A stretch of 64,000 bases of DNA from UBA2767 sp965228625. Lineage in GTDB: Bacteria > Pseudomonadota > Alphaproteobacteria > Rhizobiales > Methyloligellaceae. The notes beneath the pieces are model-generated. The model was not told the DNA's origin, searched no databases, and saw only the letters and a program-made list of their open reading frames with translations. Made by a program: the position numbers and the translations under genes. Location: NCBI GenBank assembly GCA_965228625.1, contig OZ245829.1:3720001-3784000 (forward strand). Direction: 5' to 3'. This document shows, piece after piece, positions 53,592 through 60,980 of this stretch (position 1 is its first letter; each line of letters starts with the position of its first letter).

Positions 53592-54242
53592 CTAATGGCA
53601 GAGTGTGTCCGGTTTCTGAAGCTGCCGGAAGAACGACAGGGTCGCGAGCGCCTTCGGCTCGGGTCCTGCGAACGACGCGCCCTGTTTGTGGCCGCCGGAG
53701 TCCCGCAGCAGCCATTTGGGGACCGGCTGCGCATGCCGCCACATCCCGGCATACGATTTGAGGGCGAGAGAGCAATTGCCGAGCGCGTCCGCCTCAAAGA
53801 TATCGAACGCGTCGCGGCGTCCCGGCTCACGGCGCATGGCATCACCGAGCCAGCACATGCGATCGCCCATGATCATCTGCTCGTGGGCTTCGAGAACCGC
53901 CGGGGCGTTTGCCCACCGCACCAGGTCGGTATGCTCCCGGTCGGGCGCCAGCATCTTCATGGCCCGCCAGGCCGACCGCAGGGCCTTCTCGGGGTCCACG
54001 TCGGAGAAGACGACCCGCACCTCGACATTCTGCTTCCGCAGGTCATCCGCCGCCGCCTGCATGGCCAGCATGACGGTCGACATCGGCGAGCGCGCGATGA
54101 TCGACACAAGCCGCGCCTCCCGTGAGGTCGGTCCGGCCTCGTCCAGCCATTCGATGTAGCGCTGAAAATACGAATTCTGTCGGCTTTCAAGAAGCGACTC
54201 AGCCTGAACTTGACCCTTCGGATCCCGACTGTTGATGAGCAT
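53592..54242 (-). CDS. Conserved hypothetical protein of unknown function
   Basis: 216 aa, ATG start. No motif recognised. The sequence is soluble, with VEVRVVFSDVDPEKALRSAW around 74-93 looking like a strand-Asp-helix unit, a Met/Trp-rich middle, and ARSPMSTVMLAMQAA near 50-64. It stands alone between the secreted protein and the TauD-like gene, with a perfect 8-base inverted repeat upstream (54300-54323). The coding statistics look genuine. The role cannot be inferred. Confidence 0.5.
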   Translation of the reverse strand: MLINSRDPKGQVQAESLLESRQNSYFQRYIEWLDEAGPTSREARLVSIIARSPMSTVMLAMQAAADDLRKQNVEVRVVFSDVDPEKALRSAWRAMKMLAPDREHTDLVRWANAPAVLEAHEQMIMGDRMCWLGDAMRREPGRRDAFDIFEADALGNCSLALKSYAGMWRHAQPVPKWLLRDSGGHKQGASFAGPEPKALATLSFFRQLQKPDTLCH

Positions 54243-54299
54243 TTAGGTGCATCTCCGGTTGCCCCCTTCAGACCGGTCCTTTTACGCAATACGAACGAA

Positions 54300-54323
54300 C
54301 CGGTTATTCGAAGTGATAACCGG
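54300..54323. repeat. Perfect inverted repeat between the tauD-like and hypothetical genes
   Basis: CCGGTTAT-8 bases-ATAACCGG. It lies about 60 bases beyond the TauD-like stop and about 60 bases before the start of the next minus-strand gene. It has no strong T-run, so it may be an operator for the 53592 gene or a weak terminator for the dioxygenase gene. Confidence 0.4.
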
Positions 54324-54384
54324 ATAGAGTTAAGGAAGCCTTGCAATGTGTGTGAATTTGAGCGGGCAGTCGGGCACACTCGCT

Positions 54385-55284
54385 CTAGGTCGCGCGCGGA
54401 GCCGACTTCCCCCGCACCTGGGTTCTGTGCATCAGCCTTCGCGCCGTCGCGTCGAACTCGTCGCGCCGATGCAGCGTGGCGCGGTTGTCCCACATCAGCA
54501 CATCGCCGATCCGCCATTTGTGGGCATGGCAAAACGCGGACTGCGTTGCGTGGGCCCACAGGTCGTCGAGTAGCGTTTCGGACTCTTCCAGGCTCAGCCC
54601 GTCGACATAGGCATTGCGGCGCCGTCCAAGATAGAGCACCGGTCTGCCGGTTGCCGGATGTGCGCAGATGGCCGGATGCAGCGTACCTTCGCAGGTGAGG
54701 GGGTCGTCATTGGCGACCAAGCCCTTGCGAACATATCCACCCGAATTGTACGTCCCGTCATGCTTGATGGCGCGTCCCTCGATTCGTTCGCGCAATTCCG
54801 CCGGCATGTGATCGAGTGCCGCATACATGTTGGCGATCCATGTATCGCCGCCGGTCGGCGGGATCTCGATCGCATAAAGCAGCGACGCATCGGGCGGGTT
54901 GGGCAGATACGACATGTCGGTATGCCAGGCGGCCTCGCCGGAGCCGAGACTGCCGATGGGCGCGCCGTCGGCGCCTTCGATGTTGGAGATGACATAGAGT
55001 TCCGGCAGACCGGGTACCGCGGTCTGTCCGTTCTCGTTGACCGGAGCTTCATCCAGGTCGCCGAGGTTCCGGCTGAAACCGACCAATTGTTCGTTGCTCA
55101 GGCGCTGGTCACGAAACAGTAATGCGCCGTGGGTGTTGAAGGCGTCGACGATGAACGCGAGGTCTGCCTGCGATGGCCCGGAGAGGTCTATCCCGCAGAC
55201 TTCCATGCCGACATTCGGTGTGAGCGGACGCAGCTCCGGAGCGTGTTCGGTGCCGGTCGCGTCTTGAGTGGCTGTATCGGTCAT
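54385..55284 (-). CDS. TauD/TfdA-family Fe(II)/2-oxoglutarate dioxygenase
   Basis: 299 aa from ATG 55284, which has GGGAGGAAA just upstream; an earlier in-frame ATG lacks this. The iron triad is H121, D123 (WHTDMSYLP) and H272 (ATLHRRD), with the 2-oxoglutarate Arg R283 in ARRLMHR. The family hydroxylates taurine, alkylsulfonates, aryloxy acids or related compounds; substrate specificity is not readable. It is followed by the Crp/Fnr regulator gene upstream by 107 bases on the same strand, so joint control is possible. No transporter for a sulfonate is nearby. Confidence 0.83.
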   Translation of the reverse strand: MTDTATQDATGTEHAPELRPLTPNVGMEVCGIDLSGPSQADLAFIVDAFNTHGALLFRDQRLSNEQLVGFSRNLGDLDEAPVNENGQTAVPGLPELYVISNIEGADGAPIGSLGSGEAAWHTDMSYLPNPPDASLLYAIEIPPTGGDTWIANMYAALDHMPAELRERIEGRAIKHDGTYNSGGYVRKGLVANDDPLTCEGTLHPAICAHPATGRPVLYLGRRRNAYVDGLSLEESETLLDDLWAHATQSAFCHAHKWRIGDVLMWDNRATLHRRDEFDATARRLMHRTQVRGKSAPRAT

Positions 55285-55391
55285 TCTCTTTTCCTCCCTG
55301 GCCCGTTGTCTCGGCAACGGTGTCGGATACGCGCGAACATGGCGCGGGAGGAAACTGCGCGTCTGTCAGCCAGATGACGTTACGCAGGCGA

Positions 55392-56084
55392 TTATTCTTC
55401 CGCACCCTTGTAGAGCGCGCTGAGACCGTCGGGATCGACAACGGACAGCCTACGGCCCGATTTGCGGATCAGCCCGCTCTCGGCGAGCCGGTTTACGGCG
55501 GCGGTGATCGTGGGGCGGCGCGTGTTGAGAAGGCTCGCAAGCTCTTCATGGGTCAGTGTGACGACGCCGCGCCGTGGCTCCTCGCTTGCGCTCGGGTCCG
55601 GTTCCGACAGGGCCAGAAGCGCGCGCGCCAGCCGTTGCTCGACCGACTGGCCCATCATCTCGCCGACCCGGAAATGGAAGTCGGTCATGCGGTTCACCAG
55701 AAGCTCGATCAGGTGCTCGGCGAGCCGTGGATCCTCGCGCATCAGGGCACGCAGTTCGTCACGCGTGAGAGCGGCGGTCTCGATCGCCTCAACGGCGATC
55801 GCGTCCGCATCGCGCACGGGATCGCTTGCCAGTGCGGTGAGCCCCAGGATGTTGCGCGGCAGATGGATGCGCAGCAGGGCTTCCTGACCGTTCGGCGCAA
55901 CCAGCACCGTCTTTGCCCGGCCGGAGAGCAGCAAATAGATATGGTCGGCGCTCTCGCCCTGCCGATAGATCGTTTCGTTCTTTTCGAATGCCCGTTGCCG
56001 CCCGGCCTTCACCAAATGCTCGATCAGGTCGGCGGGAATCACCGCCTCGAGCCCCAAAGGCGCGCCTATGCTGTACTCCCGCAT
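55392..56084 (-). CDS. Crp/Fnr-family transcriptional regulator without FNR cysteines
   Basis: 230 aa. A cyclic-nucleotide-like beta-barrel (about 20-135; ETIYRQGESADHIYLLLSGRAK) is followed by a winged helix-turn-helix with LTHEELASLLNTRRPTITAAV near 178-198. It contains no cysteine at all, so it cannot be an FNR-type 4Fe-4S oxygen sensor; haem, cAMP or another effector is needed. Position between moeA (9 bases upstream) and the TauD-like gene suggests it is part of the molybdenum cofactor operon or regulates it. Effector unknown. Confidence 0.8.
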   Translation of the reverse strand: MREYSIGAPLGLEAVIPADLIEHLVKAGRQRAFEKNETIYRQGESADHIYLLLSGRAKTVLVAPNGQEALLRIHLPRNILGLTALASDPVRDADAIAVEAIETAALTRDELRALMREDPRLAEHLIELLVNRMTDFHFRVGEMMGQSVEQRLARALLALSEPDPSASEEPRRGVVTLTHEELASLLNTRRPTITAAVNRLAESGLIRKSGRRLSVVDPDGLSALYKGAEE

Positions 56085-56093
56085 CGCGCGCCG

Positions 56094-57377
56094 TCAGAAG
56101 CGGCGAATGCCGAATTCGGTGAACGGGATGAATGCGACTTCGTCGCCTTCCCGGACTTCGCTCACGTCCTCGCCGACCTCGATAAGGCCGTCGGCCTCGC
56201 GCAGCCCCGTGATAAGGCCCGATCCGTCGCGGTCGAACTTGCCGGCCCGAAGCGTTCCGCCCTGATCCGACGTCAGGAATCCACGCCAGAACTCGCGCCG
56301 CCCCGTCTTTTTCTTCGGTACCGAGAAGGCGGCCTTCAGCGGAAAACGCGCGGGCTCCGGCCAGGCGCCTCCGCCAAGCCGGACAAGCACCGGCTGCACA
56401 TAAAGCAGGAAGCAGACGAACACCGCGACCGGATTGCCGGGCAGGCCCAGATGAACGCAATCACCGATTTGCCCGAACGCCATCGGGCGCCCCGGCTTGA
56501 TCGCGATCTGCCACATTCGCAAGGCACCCAGCGTCTCGATTGCCGATACGACGTGGTCTTCATCGCCGCGGCTGGCACCGCCCGACGTAATCACCACGTC
56601 ATAGTCTTCCGCCGCGCGCCTGAGGCTCTCAAGAACGGCGTCCATTTCGTCCGGCAAAACCCCGAGATCATTGCATTCCGCCCCGGCCGCCTCGATCAGT
56701 CCGGTCAGCATCGGTGCGTTCGCATCGTAAACCTGGCCCGGCTCCAGCTTCGCGCCGGGCCGGATGACTTCATCGCCGGTGGAATACACGCCAACGCGCG
56801 GGCGCCTGTAACAGGCCAGCGTTCCCTTGCCTGCCGCGGCCGCCGATGCGGTGTCCTGGGGACGAAGCCTGCTTCCGGCGTGCAGCACCACCTCGCCTTC
56901 CTTCACATCCTCGCCGGCAAGCCGGCAGTTCGCGCCGGGCTTCAGGCCGCCCGGGATCGTCACCCAGATTTCTCCGTTTCGGGACTCGGTTTCGGTGTCC
57001 TCCTGCATGACCACGCTGTCGGTCCCCTCGGGCATGGCGGCCCCAGTGAATATGCGGACCGCGGAACCCTGCTCGAGGGGGTCTGTTACCGCATGACCGG
57101 CGGCAGCCCGAGCGGTGACCTTCAGCGCGTTGCCGTTCTTGGCGTCGTAATCGGCGTAGGCGAATGCATATCCGTCAACGGCCGCGTTGGTGTGCGCGGG
57201 AATATCGCGGGGTGCGACAACGTCTTCGGCCAGCATGCGGTCCGGCGTGTCATCAAGCGCCAGTTCCTCTACGCCGACGACAGGCGTGACGCGCTCGCGC
57301 AGGATCGCGATCGCTTCCGCATGCATCAGCCGGTCGGAATCGTGCAAAAAGCAGTCGTCACGAAGCTTGCGCGTCAT
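56094..57377 (-). CDS. moeA: MoeA, molybdopterin molybdotransferase
   Basis: 427 aa, the usual length for MoeA. It inserts molybdate into adenylated molybdopterin, the last step of molybdenum cofactor synthesis. Recognised by NAAVDGYAFAYAD near 64-76, IFTGAAMPEGTDSVVMQED near 109-127, VGVYSTGDEVIRPG and ITSGGASRGDEDHV near 265-278. It overlaps the mobB stop by 20 bases. Part of a fdhD-mobA-mobB-moeA-crp run on the minus strand. Confidence 0.93.
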   Translation of the reverse strand: MTRKLRDDCFLHDSDRLMHAEAIAILRERVTPVVGVEELALDDTPDRMLAEDVVAPRDIPAHTNAAVDGYAFAYADYDAKNGNALKVTARAAAGHAVTDPLEQGSAVRIFTGAAMPEGTDSVVMQEDTETESRNGEIWVTIPGGLKPGANCRLAGEDVKEGEVVLHAGSRLRPQDTASAAAAGKGTLACYRRPRVGVYSTGDEVIRPGAKLEPGQVYDANAPMLTGLIEAAGAECNDLGVLPDEMDAVLESLRRAAEDYDVVITSGGASRGDEDHVVSAIETLGALRMWQIAIKPGRPMAFGQIGDCVHLGLPGNPVAVFVCFLLYVQPVLVRLGGGAWPEPARFPLKAAFSVPKKKTGRREFWRGFLTSDQGGTLRAGKFDRDGSGLITGLREADGLIEVGEDVSEVREGDEVAFIPFTEFGIRRF

Positions 57378-57900
57378 CCTTCTCCGAAACCTGGGACGTC
57401 AGTCCGACGTGGTCGGCAATGAAGTCCGCAATCCCCGTAATGTCGTTGATGTCAAAGCCGGGCAATCCGTTGGTCCGGGTTTCGTCTTCAAAGGCAATTG
57501 CAACGATATGCGGATCGTTATCGGAAAGCGGTTCCTGGGTCAGCGAACGCGACGACCTCGCCTCAATCTTCGGAAACGCCGACTTCTTGTAGCCTTCGAC
57601 CAGAATGAGATCGCACGGTGCGATATGCGCGAGCACTTCCTCCATCGGCGGCTTATCCTCATCGCGCAACTCATGCATGATCGCCCAGCGCTTCGGCGAG
57701 ACAAGCGCAACCTGACGTGCGCCGGCCTCGCGGAACCGGTAGGAATCCCGGCCCGGATGATCGATATCGAAGGTGTGGTGCGCGTGCTTCAGCGCCGATA
57801 CCGTGAAGCCGCGCCGCGTGAACTCCTCCACGAGCCGCGCCATCAGCGTGGTTTTCCCGGAGTTCTTCCAGCCGGTGACACCAAAGACGCGCTGGCTCAT
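57358..57900 (-). CDS. mobB: MobB, molybdopterin-guanine dinucleotide biosynthesis protein B
   Basis: 180 aa GTP-binding helper of MobA. P-loop GWKNSGKTTLM at 10-20, the ALKHAHHTFDIDHPGRDS block near 36-53, and LVEGYKK near 99-105 are characteristic. ATG overlaps the mobA stop (ATGA), so production is coupled. Indicates that the organism makes bis-MGD or cytosine-type pterin cofactors for enzymes such as formate dehydrogenase. Confidence 0.92.
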   Translation of the reverse strand: MSQRVFGVTGWKNSGKTTLMARLVEEFTRRGFTVSALKHAHHTFDIDHPGRDSYRFREAGARQVALVSPKRWAIMHELRDEDKPPMEEVLAHIAPCDLILVEGYKKSAFPKIEARSSRSLTQEPLSDNDPHIVAIAFEDETRTNGLPGFDINDITGIADFIADHVGLTSQVSEKDDAQAS

Positions 57901-58553
57901 GAGCGAATGTCCTCCGAAAGCAGCGCTTCGGCGCGCGCCAGGTCGTCCGGGCGGTTGGCGTTGAAGAACGGATCAAGCGCGCTGCCGCCAATATTCATGT
58001 CGGAGAATTCCGCCGTCACCGTCGTGTGGCGGTCCGTCCAGTGAAGAACCTTGCGCGTGCCGGACACCAGGGCGTCGTTCAGGTCATCGGCAAGAGCCGT
58101 CGGCCACAGCCCGAACACCGGGTGCAGCCGTCCGCCGGATGCGGCGAGCGCAATGGCCGGATAGCGATCCTCCGTGGCGTCCATCAGACGGGAAACGAGA
58201 TCCCGCGGGAAGAACGGCGTGTCCGTCGCCGCCGTGACGACCCAGCGGGCCTGCGGCATGTTCTCCCGCGCCCACAGAAAGCCCGCCAACACGCCGGCCA
58301 ACGGACCGGCAAAGCCCTCCACCGGGTCGGCGACGACCGGATGGTCGAACGCGGCAAAGCGTGCCGGGTCGCCATTGGCGTTCAGCACCAGCGCCTCCGT
58401 TTGCGGCCCAAGCCGCTCGATCACGTGCGCAAGGAGCGGCTTGCCGGCCAGTTGCAGCAGGCATTTGTCGCCGCCGCCCATGCGGCGGGCCTGACCGCCT
58501 GCGAGCAACAACCCGATGACGGGATCGGACTTATCTGCGGAAGCCGTGTTCAC
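57897..58553 (-). CDS. mobA: MobA, molybdenum cofactor guanylyltransferase
   Basis: 218 aa from the GTG at 58553, preceded by AAAGAG; a longer in-frame opening is rich in Arg/Pro/Ser and is out of keeping with the family. Nucleotide-binding motif LLAGGQARRMGGGDK near 14-28, then AATDTPFFP near 109-117. It adds GMP to molybdopterin. Between fdhD (7 bases upstream) and mobB (4-base overlap). Confidence 0.9.
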   Translation of the reverse strand: MNTASADKSDPVIGLLLAGGQARRMGGGDKCLLQLAGKPLLAHVIERLGPQTEALVLNANGDPARFAAFDHPVVADPVEGFAGPLAGVLAGFLWARENMPQARWVVTAATDTPFFPRDLVSRLMDATEDRYPAIALAASGGRLHPVFGLWPTALADDLNDALVSGTRKVLHWTDRHTTVTAEFSDMNIGGSALDPFFNANRPDDLARAEALLSEDIRS

Positions 58554-58560
58554 GTCTCTT

Positions 58561-59442
58561 TCAGATCGCCTCCTCGGGCTGGCTCGCCTTGCGGGCGTGC
58601 TTGGCGGATTCTTCGGCGACGCTTGACGGGTCGGCGTCGTAGACGAGGCGGTTTTCGCCGGAGAGCACCACAAACCGGCGTCCGCGCATCCGTCCGATAA
58701 GCGTGAGCCCCGCCTGCCGGGCCAGGTCCACGCCCCAGGCGGTGAAACCGGAGCGAGAGCACAGCACCGGGATGCCCATCTTCACGGTCTTGATGACCAT
58801 CTCCGACGTCAGCCGGCCGGTCGTGTAGAAGATCTTGTCCTCGGGAGCGAGGTCGTTGAGGATCATGTAGCCGGCGATCTTGTCGACCGCGTTATGGCGC
58901 CCCACGTCCTCGACATAGATCAGGGGCTCGTCCTTTCGGCAAAGGACGCAGCCATGGATGGCGCCCGCCTTGAGATAGAGCGACGGTGCGGTGTTGATCT
59001 TCTTCTGCAGCTCGTACAGCCAGGACGTGTGAACCCGCGCGTTCGGATCGAGTTGCGTTTCCTCAAACTCTTCCATCAGATCGCCGAATACTGTTCCCTG
59101 GGCGCACCCGGACGTCTGCGTCTTCTTCTTGAGTTTTTCCTCGTAGTCCGTTTCGCGCCTGGTCCGCACCACGACGACATCCAGATCGTCGTCATACTCG
59201 ATCGCGGTAATGTCGTCGTCCGCGCGCAGCATGTTCTGATTGAACAGATATCCGGCCGCCAGCAGATCGGGATAGTCGCCGATCGTCATCATGGTGACGA
59301 TTTCCTGACCGTTCAGGAACAGCGTCAACGGTCGCTCGGTCACCACATGCGTCTCGATCTCGGCGCCATTCTGATCACGCCCCGTGACCGGGACGGAGAG
59401 GCGCGGATCGTCCGGGTCGGGACCGATAAAAAACTCTTTCAC
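58561..59442 (-). CDS. fdhD: FdhD, formate dehydrogenase accessory sulfurtransferase
   Basis: 293 aa from GTG 59442, which has GGAG nine bases upstream; a TTG at 59463 would add seven residues but sits on a hairpin. It delivers sulfur to the Mo cofactor of formate dehydrogenase. TSGCAQGT holds the first catalytic Cys; the second Cys of the E. coli CxxC is replaced by Gly. HGCVLCRKDEPLIYVEDVGRHNAVDK is given in part: EDVGRHNAVDK. FYTTGRLTSEMVIK is typical. It heads the mob-moe operon. Confidence 0.87.
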   Translation of the reverse strand: MKEFFIGPDPDDPRLSVPVTGRDQNGAEIETHVVTERPLTLFLNGQEIVTMMTIGDYPDLLAAGYLFNQNMLRADDDITAIEYDDDLDVVVVRTRRETDYEEKLKKKTQTSGCAQGTVFGDLMEEFEETQLDPNARVHTSWLYELQKKINTAPSLYLKAGAIHGCVLCRKDEPLIYVEDVGRHNAVDKIAGYMILNDLAPEDKIFYTTGRLTSEMVIKTVKMGIPVLCSRSGFTAWGVDLARQAGLTLIGRMRGRRFVVLSGENRLVYDADPSSVAEESAKHARKASQPEEAI

Positions 59443-59687
59443 GTCAAGCAGCTCCGTGGCCAACCGGCTTCAGCCGGAATTCGTGTGCGCTGAAACTAGA
59501 ACTTGTGCCCGCGCCCGCGCAAGCCATCAGCGCCCGAATGACGCAGACTGCAAGTCTATTTATTGCCGGGACAGCTATTTGTGGGCTGACGAAAATATGT
59601 GCTAAATGCGCGCGAGCTCAAAAAAATCACCAACAGCATGCGTCCGTCACCTGCTCCAGGCCGGGCGCGGGCGCGCGGGACGAGGCA

Positions 59688-60920
59688 ATGGCAGACAAGG
59701 CCAACAACAATTCAGGAAACGGTGAAGCGGTGGCTGTCACAAAAGAGGACGTGCTCGGCGAACTCAGACGGGTGAAGGGGCCGGACCTTTCCGACAACAT
59801 CGTCGAACTCGGGCTGGTCTCCGAGATCGTGATCCACAAAGACAAGGTTTACTTCGCAATTTCGGTCGATCCGTCCCGGGCGGATGAGCTGGAGCCGCTG
59901 CGCCAGGCCGCAGAGACGGTTGTGACGCAGATGCCCGGCGTGGGCTCGGCAACCGTATCTCTTACGGCCGACCGTGAGGCGGGTTCTGCATCTGCACCGC
60001 AACCTTCGGCACCGCAGTCTCCGGCGGCGGGTTCAATGGGCGGTCCGGGCGCGCCACCCCCTCCGATGGGCGGCGGCGTCGGCGCACCCGGTGCAGGCGG
60101 TGCGCCCAAGATTGCGGGCGTTCCCGGCGTGAAGCACATCATTGCCGTCGCCTCCGGCAAGGGCGGCGTCGGAAAGTCGACCACATCCGTCAATCTCGCG
60201 CTGGCCTTCCAGTCGAACGGGCTCAGAACCGGTGTCCTCGATGCCGATATCTACGGCCCCTCGATGCCGCGCCTTCTCGGCATCACGGGCCGGCCGCAGC
60301 CGGTTCACGGCAACATTCTGAAGCCGATGGAAGGTTACGGACTGAAGGTCATGTCCATGGGCTTTCTGGTCGAAGAGGACACGCCCATGATCTGGCGCGG
60401 TCCCATGGTGATGTCGGCGCTGACGCAGATGCTCAAGGAAGTGGCCTGGGGTGAGCTGGATGTCCTCGTCGTGGACATGCCGCCTGGAACGGGCGACGCA
60501 CAACTCACCATGGCGCAGCAGGTGCCGCTTGCCGGCGCCGTGATCGTGTCGACACCGCAGGACCTGGCCCTGATCGACGCACGCAAGGGATTGAACATGT
60601 TCCGACGTGTCGACGTGCCGGTACTCGGGATCATCGAGAATATGAGCTACTTCCTGTGTCCGAATTGCGGAGAGCGCTCCGATATTTTCGGTCATGGCGG
60701 GGCGCGGACGGAAGCGGAGAAACTCGGTGTTCCGTTCCTCGGCGAAGTGCCGCTGCACATGGAAATCCGCGAGAAATCGGACAGTGGCCAGCCGATCGTG
60801 ATCTCCGACCCGGATTCGCCCCAAGCCGAGATCTATTGCAAAATTGCCGATCGGGCCTGGGCCGGTATCGAGCAGGAGCAGGGGACACGCGCCGCGCCGG
60901 AAATCGTCATCGAAACCTGA
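59688..60920 (+). CDS. Mrp/ApbC/NBP35-type iron-sulfur carrier ATPase
   Basis: 410 aa from ATG 59688. An N-terminal MIP18/DUF59 domain (about 20-90) and a Pro/Gly/Ala-rich linker (105-145) lead to the ATPase with deviant Walker A SGKGGVGKSTT (K near 157) and the cluster-binding CPNC at about 324-327. It helps build or transfer 4Fe-4S clusters in the cytoplasm. Divergent from fdhD; the 224-base gap holds promoters for both. Length is at the upper end of the family because of the linker. Confidence 0.9.
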   Translation: MADKANNNSGNGEAVAVTKEDVLGELRRVKGPDLSDNIVELGLVSEIVIHKDKVYFAISVDPSRADELEPLRQAAETVVTQMPGVGSATVSLTADREAGSASAPQPSAPQSPAAGSMGGPGAPPPPMGGGVGAPGAGGAPKIAGVPGVKHIIAVASGKGGVGKSTTSVNLALAFQSNGLRTGVLDADIYGPSMPRLLGITGRPQPVHGNILKPMEGYGLKVMSMGFLVEEDTPMIWRGPMVMSALTQMLKEVAWGELDVLVVDMPPGTGDAQLTMAQQVPLAGAVIVSTPQDLALIDARKGLNMFRRVDVPVLGIIENMSYFLCPNCGERSDIFGHGGARTEAEKLGVPFLGEVPLHMEIREKSDSGQPIVISDPDSPQAEIYCKIADRAWAGIEQEQGTRAAPEIVIET

Positions 60921-60980
60921 ATGCGAGCGCCGGTGCCGCTACGCACTTGATCGAAAAGGCTCTGGATCCGGTCCTCTGCG

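Noticed and set aside
55320..57422. 700-codon plus-strand frame over crp and moeA
   Set aside because: It is antisense to two strongly recognised genes and has no domain signature.
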